Origin: JAVBPB01 sp031549965
GTDB taxonomy: Bacteria; Bacillota; Clostridia; Lachnospirales; Lachnospiraceae
Assembly (NCBI GenBank): GCA_031549965.1
Contig: JAVBPB010000018.1
Coordinates: forward strand, 1 to 17,819
Direction of reading: 5' to 3'
Length of the DNA: 17,819 nt
Part shown: in pieces, positions 1 to 5,868 of the stretch
Layout of the letters: every line of letters starts with the position of its first letter
Numbering within the stretch: position 1 is the first letter of the stretch
Program-made: the position numbers and the translations under genes
Notes under the pieces: model-generated
Told to the model about the DNA's origin: nothing
Database searches by the model: none
What the model saw: only the letters and a program-made list of their open reading frames with translations

Positions 1-778
1 CATTATCATCCACATAAAAATCATGAATCGAAATGTAAAATTTTTGCAACCAAATATTTTCTTCCAGATTAGGTTCAGGAACAGTAATCTTACATGTTAC
101 AGTATTACCGTCTTTTAATGTTCCTGTAATAGTACAAGTACCGTTTAAATAAGCAGATACAATACCATCACTAGAAACTTTAGCAACTTTAGTATTTGAA
201 GATTTCCAAGTGATAGACTTAGCAATAGACTTACTTGGAGTAGTTGTAACTGTTAAAGTTTTTGTATCACCAATTCTAATTGTAGCTTTAGTTGGTATAG
301 ATATTTTCTTTGCATAACTAGAAATATCAGTTAATTTAATTGTATAGTCAACAAAATCATATGAAGCATAATCTTCAGAATTAACTGACAGTAGATAAGT
401 TCCAGCTTTTAAATTTACAGTTTGAGTCTTTTCTTCACTTGGGCAAACATAAAATTCTTCATCAGAATATATATTATATTGTAATTCGTCATTTGAATCA
501 TAATAATACTGCCAAATCAAAAAAGATAATGGATTATCTTCGATAAGTTCATCACCAGCAACAGAAGCATTAAGAGATATCTTCATATCATTTTTAATTG
601 TAAAAGAATAAACATAAACTCCCTCTTCAAAAGTATTTGAATTGCCATTTACTGTTTTACCAATTTTGATTTCAGGAATGCTGCTTTGTGCTTTTAACGT
701 AATAGGACTCATTGCAGATGAAAATATAGATAATAAAATTGCCCATAGTATAAATTTTTTCATGATTTTTTTATACAT
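1..778 (-). CDS. Secreted Ig-like (Big_2-type) domain protein, N-terminal part
   Basis: The frame stays open for 259 codons and continues past the left edge, so the C-terminus is missing. The start at 778 is chosen because a GGAGGG ribosome binding site (785-790) lies 6 bases upstream; a second ATG at 763 is too far from it. Residues 1-31 form a signal peptide: a lysine-rich start (MYKKIMKKF), a hydrophobic core and a likely cut after LKA. Residues about 35-150 resemble an all-beta domain of the kind found before Ig-like repeats (ending in AGTYLLSVNS). Residues about 168-238 look like a Big_2 bacterial Ig-like domain: TLTVTTTPS, then ITWKSSNTKVAKVSSDGIV, then GTCTITG and TVTCKITV. Such proteins are usually exported and act at the cell surface as adhesins or wall-associated proteins. 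The domain calls are from pattern memory, and the function and substrate are unknown. The gene is divergent from the GGDEF-EAL gene. Confidence 0.8.
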   Translation of the reverse strand, partial: MYKKIMKKFILWAILLSIFSSAMSPITLKAQSSIPEIKIGKTVNGNSNTFEEGVYVYSFTIKNDMKISLNASVAGDELIEDNPLSFLIWQYYYDSNDELQYNIYSDEEFYVCPSEEKTQTVNLKAGTYLLSVNSEDYASYDFVDYTIKLTDISSYAKKISIPTKATIRIGDTKTLTVTTTPSKSIAKSITWKSSNTKVAKVSSDGIVSAYLNGTCTITGTLKDGNTVTCKITVPEPNLEENIWLQKFYISIHDFYVDDN

Positions 779-807
779 TTAGAACCCTCCTTGTTTTATT
801 TACCTTA

Positions 808-836
808 ATTATAACAATATTTAAGAAACAATACAA
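808..836 (-). promoter_or_regulatory. Candidate sigma-A promoter (extended -10) for the secreted protein
   Basis: Read on the minus strand, a TATAAT -10 box lies at 813-808, preceded by TG one base upstream (extended -10). A weak -35 (TTGTAT, 836-831) lies 17 bases away. The predicted start near 801 would leave a leader of about 23 bases that contains the ribosome binding site of the gene starting at 778. The -35 is poor, so the call rests mainly on the -10 and the geometry. Confidence 0.5.
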
Positions 837-957
837 CAAATAGTTAATCATAATAAAAAAAGTAAAACAACAGAAATTTAAATAAAATAGATTAGTGATT
901 AAATAAGTCAGTAAATGTAAATTAATAAAACTATTTTTGTATTTAATATAACAAACG

Positions 958-986
958 TTGACAAAAGGAAAATAGGACTTTATAAT
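958..986 (+). promoter_or_regulatory. Consensus sigma-A promoter for the GGDEF-EAL gene
   Basis: TTGACA (958-963) and TATAAT (981-986) are both perfect consensus hexamers separated by exactly 17 bases. The predicted transcription start near 993 gives a leader of about 33 bases with an AGGGGG ribosome binding site before the ATG at 1026. No riboswitch-like structure fits in this short leader. The rest of the 779-1025 divergent region is AT-rich with nothing else I recognise. Confidence 0.8.
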
Positions 987-1025
987 TAGAATAAACATAT
1001 ATAATTTAAAATAGGGGGATGCGAG

Positions 1026-2717
1026 ATGACAAAAGATGGTGAAACAAGCGAAGTTAAGCATTTTGAAGAGTCCATACGTGCATTAGAGATTGTATTAAGT
1101 ATGCAAAAGGATATTACTTGTGTTGTAAATGCAGATACACATAAAATAATATATGCTAATGAATCTATGAAAAAAGTATTTTCCATAAATAATTCAATAA
1201 TTGAAGAAGACTTTTGCAAAGTCATAGGAGAATCTAAAGACATTTTGTCCATTATGTTACAAAAACACAACAATAATGAAGAAAGTTCAGATGAAAAATA
1301 CTATGACAATATTAGCAGATGGTTTAAAAGATATTTTATGGTAACTAAGTGGGTTGATGGAAGCAGTGTTTTTATTATTACAATGACAGATATTACAGAA
1401 CTTAAAAAACAAGAGATGAAAGTTATGTATATGAAGTACTATGATAAAGTATTAGATATACAAAACAGATTTAAGTTTGCTTTAGATATGGAAGGTCATC
1501 TAAATAATGATACTACAGGTGCTGTTGTTTACTTTGACATTGATAACTTTAAAAATATAAATGATGCATATGGTTATCATTCAGGTGATTATTTATTAAA
1601 ATTAGTTTGTGAATTTTTACAAACTTTATGCCCAAAAGATAATATTTACCGTTTTGGCGGAGATGAATTTGCAGTAATTTTAAATAGTGATGCAGAAGAC
1701 GTTATACAAGAATTTTCTGAAAAACTTTTATCTCGTTTTAGACTTCCTTGGGACTTTGGTGAGTTTTCCAAATATTTTACAGCTAGTATTGGAGTAACTA
1801 GATTTCCAAAAGATGCAGTAACGGTTGAAGAGATAATTAAAAATGCTGATATAGCAATGTTTAGAGCAAAACATAACGGAAAAGATTCTGTATTTTATTT
1901 TCAAAATGAATTAAACATAGATTTTAACAAAAGAGTTAAAATTGAAGAATGTCTAAGACAGGCTATAAACGATAAATGCAGAGAGTTTGAACTTCACTAT
2001 CAACCAATAGTTAACATAGTAACAAATCAGTGTGTAGGTGCCGAAGCGTTAATTAGATGGTACAGTAGGGAACTGGGATTGGTAAGACCAGATGAATTTG
2101 TACCAATAGCAGAACAATTTGGTTTGATGATACCTATTGGAGAATGGGTATTAGAAGAAGCATGCAAAAAATGTAAGGAATGGCAAAGAGAATTAAATAT
2201 AGCTTTTAAGATGCATATTAATGTATCAAATAAACAACTTCAAACACCGGGATTTGTAAATAGTGTTAGAAAAGCTATTGAAAAAATGGGTATATCAGCC
2301 AATTCCATAATTTTAGAAATTACAGAAATTTCTGATTACAGAGATGCAGGAGCAATACATTCAGTTCTTATTGAACTTAAGAAAATCGGAGTTGCAATTG
2401 CAATGGACGATTTTGGAACAGGTTATTCGTCACTTGGCAATATTATGAATACTTCAATAGATATTATTAAAATAGACAAAACTCTTGCTGAGAATATTGA
2501 GTCGGATTCAAGACAGGCTACATTTATAAAATCCATAACCAATTTATCACAGGTATTACATAAGAGAGTTTTTATTGAAGGTGTTGAAACACTTGGTCAG
2601 CTTGAAGTTTTAAGAGATATGGGAAATGTATCCATTGTTCAGGGATATTATTATTCAAGACCATTAGACGAAAGAGTATTTACAAATTGGTACAAGAAAA
2701 TAAGACAACAATTATAA
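1026..2717 (+). CDS. PAS-GGDEF-EAL cyclic-di-GMP synthase/phosphodiesterase
   Basis: A 563-residue protein without membrane segments. Residues about 18-130 form a PAS-like sensor ending in ITMTDITELKKQ. Residues about 140-295 are a diguanylate cyclase domain with intact GGDEF at 211-215 and the metal/substrate stretch YFDIDNFKNIND. Residues about 300-560 are an EAL phosphodiesterase domain with EAL at 340-342, NVSNKQL, EITE, DDFGTGYSS (461-469), KIDK, EGVET and QGYYYSRP. Catalytic motifs of both domains look complete, so both making and breaking cyclic-di-GMP is possible; the dominant activity cannot be read from sequence. The inhibitory I-site expected just before GGDEF reads CPKD (202-205), without the arginine of RxxD, so product inhibition through that site is probably absent. 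The start is fixed by AGGGGG at 1013-1018; an ATG at 1019 hits a stop within eight codons. The gene has its own strong promoter and is followed by a large palindrome. Confidence 0.93.
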   Translation: MTKDGETSEVKHFEESIRALEIVLSMQKDITCVVNADTHKIIYANESMKKVFSINNSIIEEDFCKVIGESKDILSIMLQKHNNNEESSDEKYYDNISRWFKRYFMVTKWVDGSSVFIITMTDITELKKQEMKVMYMKYYDKVLDIQNRFKFALDMEGHLNNDTTGAVVYFDIDNFKNINDAYGYHSGDYLLKLVCEFLQTLCPKDNIYRFGGDEFAVILNSDAEDVIQEFSEKLLSRFRLPWDFGEFSKYFTASIGVTRFPKDAVTVEEIIKNADIAMFRAKHNGKDSVFYFQNELNIDFNKRVKIEECLRQAINDKCREFELHYQPIVNIVTNQCVGAEALIRWYSRELGLVRPDEFVPIAEQFGLMIPIGEWVLEEACKKCKEWQRELNIAFKMHINVSNKQLQTPGFVNSVRKAIEKMGISANSIILEITEISDYRDAGAIHSVLIELKKIGVAIAMDDFGTGYSSLGNIMNTSIDIIKIDKTLAENIESDSRQATFIKSITNLSQVLHKRVFIEGVETLGQLEVLRDMGNVSIVQGYYYSRPLDERVFTNWYKKIRQQL

Positions 2718-2730
2718 GTCTTTGTGAATT

Positions 2731-2853
2731 ATAAATAACTGGTTCATTCGTGAAGTTTTTATAGATAAATATGAAAAAGAGTGGCATTAAGTCTTTGCTA
2801 AATTTTTCATATGGCTATGGAAAAACAAATCTACGAAAGAACCAGTTATTTAT
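2731..2853. repeat. 123-bp imperfect palindrome (large hairpin element)
   Basis: Terminal arms of 21 bases (2731-2751 and 2833-2853; core AATAACTGGTTC / GAACCAGTTATT) are complementary at 20 of 21 positions. Pairing continues inward: GTTTTTATAG (2755-2764) with CTATGGAAAAAC (2815-2826, two-base bulge), and ATATGAAAAA (2769-2778) with TTTTTCATAT (2803-2812, perfect). About 24 bases remain as the tip. The whole element can fold as one long stem. There is no T-run after the 3' arm, so it is a poor intrinsic terminator. It fills most of the gap between the GGDEF-EAL and ABC transporter genes. It could be a small palindromic mobile element remnant, an RNA processing site, or a structured regulatory RNA; no second copy is present in this window. 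Confidence 0.75.
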
Positions 2854-2886
2854 TGTTGGATGTAATAAATTTATAAAGGAGATAAA

Positions 2887-4620
2887 ATGAAAAGCGTAAT
2901 TAAATTAATGACATATTCAAAAAAATACTGGAAATATTTAAATTTATCTATGATTGCCATTGTTATAATGACAGCAACCCAGTTATATGCTCCATTGGTT
3001 GTAAGAGAGTTAACAGCACTTATTACTAACAATGACAAGGAATTAGCAAATAAATCTATTAGGCTTGCAGTTGTATTAGCAGTTGTTTATGTGATTCAGG
3101 CAATTTGTCAATTTATACGTTCGTATTTTACACATTATGCTGCGTGGAATTTTGTGGCTGAAATGAGAGAGAAAGTGTATGATCATATGCAAAGATTATC
3201 ACTTAGATTTTATCATGATAAACAGACAGGACAACTTATGTCTAGGGTGGCAAATGATACTGCTAATCTTGAGGTACTAATAGCACACGCAGCTCCGGAC
3301 TTAATTGTTAATGTATTAATTTTAGTTGGTGTTACAATAATTTTATTTTTAATAAACTTTACATTAGCACTGCTTAGTCTTATTACAATTCCTTTTTTAT
3401 TAATAAGTTCTGACTGGTTTGCCAAAAAGGTCAGACCAAGTTTTAAGAACGGTCAACAAGCATTGGCAGAACTAAATGCAACATTACAAGATAATCTATC
3501 AGGTGTTAAAGAAATTCAAATATTTAATCAAGAAGACAAAGAAAAGAAAAAAGTTAAAGAAGCTGCCAATAAACATTCAAAATATTTAATAAAAGCACTT
3601 AAAAAAAGTGCAGTATATCACCCCCTTGTACAGTTTTTAAGTAATTTTGGGACAGTAATTGTAATAGGTTATGGCGGATATATGGCATCAGTAGGAAAAG
3701 TGCCTATTGAAGATATAGTTGCATTTATAATGTATCTGGCTATTTTTTATCAGCCAATTAATGCACTTGCAAGAATTAATGAAGATATGCAAAGTTCAAT
3801 TGCTTCTGCTGAAAGGATTTTGGAAGTTTTGGAAACAGAATCGGAAGTTACTGAAATCAACAATCCGGTTAACTTAAAAAGAATGAAGGGGAAAATTGAA
3901 TTTAAAAATTTATCTTTTTCATACAACCAAAATATGAAGGTTTTAAATAATATTAATTTATTAATAAAACCTAATCAAGTAGTAGCACTTGTTGGACCAA
4001 CTGGTGTAGGTAAAACTACAATAGTAAGCCTTGTTGGACGTTTTTATGACCCTACTGAGGGGGCTGTATTATTTGATGATACGGACATAAAAAATGTAAG
4101 TCTTAAAAGTTTGAGGGATAATATAAGTATAGTATTACAAGATGTATTTTTATTTAATGGTACAATTGCTGAGAATATAGCATATGGATATGAGAACATG
4201 TCTATGGAGGAGATAACTAAAGCAGCAAAAACAGCCCATGCACACGAATTTATTGAGCAGCTTGAAGACGGATATAATACCTATATTGGTGAAAGAGGAA
4301 TAAAATTATCAGGAGGGCAAAAACAAAGAATATCAATTGCCAGAGCAGTTTTAAGAAATAAACCAATTCTTATATTGGATGAGGCTACTGCTTCAATTGA
4401 TGTAGAAACAGAAAAGCATATTCATGAGGCTATTGATGAGGTTATTAAAGACAGAACAACAATAATAATTGCCCACAGACTGTCAACAGTAAAAAAAGCA
4501 GATGTAATAGTAGTACTTAATGAAGGAAAAATTGAAGAAATGGGAACCCATGAAGAGTTAATAAACAAAAAAGGAATGTATTTCCATATGTGTGAAATTC
4601 AATTTTATAATGATAATTAA
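2887..4620 (+). CDS. ABC half-exporter (membrane domain fused to ATPase)
   Basis: A 577-residue fused exporter, the usual length for MsbA/MdlB/BmrA-type half-transporters that work as dimers in the cytoplasmic membrane. Residues about 15-310 are the six-helix membrane domain, with the coupling pattern MREKVYDHMQRLSLRFYHD and SRVANDT. Residues about 335-575 are the ATPase: Walker A GPTGVGKTT (370-378), Q-loop VLQD, signature LSGGQ (474-478), Walker B ILILDEA with D498 and E499, and switch histidine H530 in IIAHRLS. All catalytic residues are present. The start follows AAAGGAG (2876-2882). The substrate cannot be told; this family exports lipids, peptides or drugs. It stands alone, with neither an obvious partner half-transporter nor a clear promoter of its own, so it may be read from the upstream promoter through the palindrome. 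A link to cyclic-di-GMP signalling is only positional. Confidence 0.92.
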   Translation: MKSVIKLMTYSKKYWKYLNLSMIAIVIMTATQLYAPLVVRELTALITNNDKELANKSIRLAVVLAVVYVIQAICQFIRSYFTHYAAWNFVAEMREKVYDHMQRLSLRFYHDKQTGQLMSRVANDTANLEVLIAHAAPDLIVNVLILVGVTIILFLINFTLALLSLITIPFLLISSDWFAKKVRPSFKNGQQALAELNATLQDNLSGVKEIQIFNQEDKEKKKVKEAANKHSKYLIKALKKSAVYHPLVQFLSNFGTVIVIGYGGYMASVGKVPIEDIVAFIMYLAIFYQPINALARINEDMQSSIASAERILEVLETESEVTEINNPVNLKRMKGKIEFKNLSFSYNQNMKVLNNINLLIKPNQVVALVGPTGVGKTTIVSLVGRFYDPTEGAVLFDDTDIKNVSLKSLRDNISIVLQDVFLFNGTIAENIAYGYENMSMEEITKAAKTAHAHEFIEQLEDGYNTYIGERGIKLSGGQKQRISIARAVLRNKPILILDEATASIDVETEKHIHEAIDEVIKDRTTIIIAHRLSTVKKADVIVVLNEGKIEEMGTHEELINKKGMYFHMCEIQFYNDN

Positions 4621-4661
4621 CTTAGTATCAATATTTTAATAAGGGGATAGTTTCCAAAGTT

Positions 4662-4697
4662 AAGAATTTAATTTGTTAAAGTCACATATAAATTCTT
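4662..4697. repeat. Short inverted repeat upstream of the HD-GYP promoter
   Basis: AAGAATTTA (4662-4670) and TAAATTCTT (4689-4697) are perfect 9-base inverted repeats with an 18-base gap. The right arm overlaps the -35 hexamer of the next promoter by two bases, which would suit a regulator site. No T-run follows, so it is unlikely to terminate transcription of the ABC gene. It is AT-rich and could be chance. Confidence 0.3.
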
Positions 4698-4724
4698 GTG
4701 TAATCTATTAAAATGTGATAAAAT
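4696..4724 (+). promoter_or_regulatory. Candidate extended -10 promoter for the HD-GYP/kinase unit
   Basis: TTGTGT (4696-4701) and TAAAAT (4719-4724) are 17 bases apart, with TG at 4716-4717 one base before the -10 (extended -10). It lies about 90 bases upstream of the ATG at 4816, inside the 195-base gap after the ABC transporter. The hexamers are imperfect. The leader between 4730 and 4800 shows no structure I recognise. Confidence 0.5.
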
Positions 4725-4815
4725 GTATAGAAGATTAAATTAAGATTTAAGTAAACTTACATAATTCTAAATAATATCATGGCTGGTAGATTACAAATTG
4801 AAGAGGAGTAATTTT

Positions 4816-5847
4816 ATGAATTTAAATAAAAAAAGAATTCTTATAATAAGTAAAAATAGTACGGATTTAGTTAATTTCATTGATTTATTAAAAAATGATT
4901 ATGAAATTAATACTACTTCAAACTATGATGCCACCTTATTAGCTGTTGATATGTGGAAACCAATGCTTATTGTATGTGATGTTTTAATGCTTGATGAATT
5001 ATATTCTTTATTTTTGGAAAAAGATTTAAATGGAAAAATTGCTATTGTATTCTATGGCAGAAAGTTAAACCTAAAAACTAAACAAAGGGCATATTTGGCC
5101 GGAGCTATTGATATCATTCAAATAGAAGAAATAGGCAATATGTTTTTGCAAAACATTCGAAACAAAATTCAGTTTATATCCAACAATTTCTTATTAAATG
5201 AAGAATCCAACAAAAAAGATTACATGTTTGAGGATAGAAAGATGGCAATAATGGATTCATTGGCACTGATTTCAGGAATTAGAGATCCGTATGCAACTAT
5301 GCATAATGAACGATGTGTAGAATATGCAAAAATACTTATATGTGAACTTAAAAGACATGAAAAGTATAAAAACAAATTAAACAGAAAGCAAACTAACGCA
5401 ATAATTATGGCAGTACCAATTCACGATATAGGTAAGGTTGCTATTCCAGAAGATATACTTATGAAGAAAAAAGACCTTACAGAAGATGAGATTTCCATAA
5501 TGAAATTACATACGGCATATGGTAAAAACATTGTTGATGCTCTTAATTTTGATACGGAGAGTTGTGAGCTTATAAAGGCGGCCAGAGATATAGTTTATTA
5601 TCACCATGAAGACTATGATGGAAAAGGATATCCTTTAGGATTAAGGGGAGAGGAAATCCCTCTTTCTGCTCAAATTATGAGACTAATAGATTCTTACGAT
5701 AATATTACCAATTCAAAAATGTATACACCAGCGTATCCTCATGAATTAGCTGTAGATTATATAATTGGAAAAAGAGGTATTTGTTTTAGTGATGAATTAG
5801 TTACAGCATTTTTGGAAGTTGAATCTGAATTTGCAAAATTATTATAA
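4816..5847 (+). CDS. HD-GYP cyclic-di-GMP phosphodiesterase with degenerate receiver domain
   Basis: A 343-residue cytosolic protein. Residues about 6-120 have the fold pattern of a response-regulator receiver (ILIISKN, then LIVCDVLMLDE with D55 at the phosphorylation position). The paired acidic residues normally following strand 1 read S-K, and the conserved KPF lysine near GAIDIIQIEE is missing, so ordinary phosphorylation is doubtful. Residues about 145-340 are an HD-GYP domain: MHNERC, HD at 203-204 in VPIHDIGK, LHTAYG, HHEDYDGKGYP (GYP 271-273) and RLIDSYDNIT. The metal-binding residues look intact, so hydrolysis of cyclic-di-GMP is likely. The ATG at 4816 is chosen over an in-frame TTG at 4798 because AGAGGAG (4802-4808) lies between them, about 7 bases before the ATG. 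The hybrid kinase starts 21 bases downstream and is surely co-transcribed. Confidence 0.9.
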   Translation: MNLNKKRILIISKNSTDLVNFIDLLKNDYEINTTSNYDATLLAVDMWKPMLIVCDVLMLDELYSLFLEKDLNGKIAIVFYGRKLNLKTKQRAYLAGAIDIIQIEEIGNMFLQNIRNKIQFISNNFLLNEESNKKDYMFEDRKMAIMDSLALISGIRDPYATMHNERCVEYAKILICELKRHEKYKNKLNRKQTNAIIMAVPIHDIGKVAIPEDILMKKKDLTEDEISIMKLHTAYGKNIVDALNFDTESCELIKAARDIVYYHHEDYDGKGYPLGLRGEEIPLSAQIMRLIDSYDNITNSKMYTPAYPHELAVDYIIGKRGICFSDELVTAFLEVESEFAKLL

Positions 5848-5868
5848 AAAGTTTTTGGAGGTGTGATT

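Noticed and set aside
779..1025. Cyclic-di-GMP riboswitch (GEMM type) ahead of the GGDEF-EAL gene
   Set aside because: The leader after the consensus promoter is only about 33 bases and shows none of the conserved GEMM core.
771..1273. Minus-strand open frames across the divergent region and the start of the GGDEF-EAL gene
   Set aside because: They have no ribosome binding site or domain pattern. One covers AT-rich intergenic DNA and the other is the antisense of a clear gene.
4798..4815. Upstream TTG start extending the HD-GYP protein by six residues
   Set aside because: The extension covers the AGAGGAG ribosome binding site itself, so the ATG at 4816 is the sensible start.
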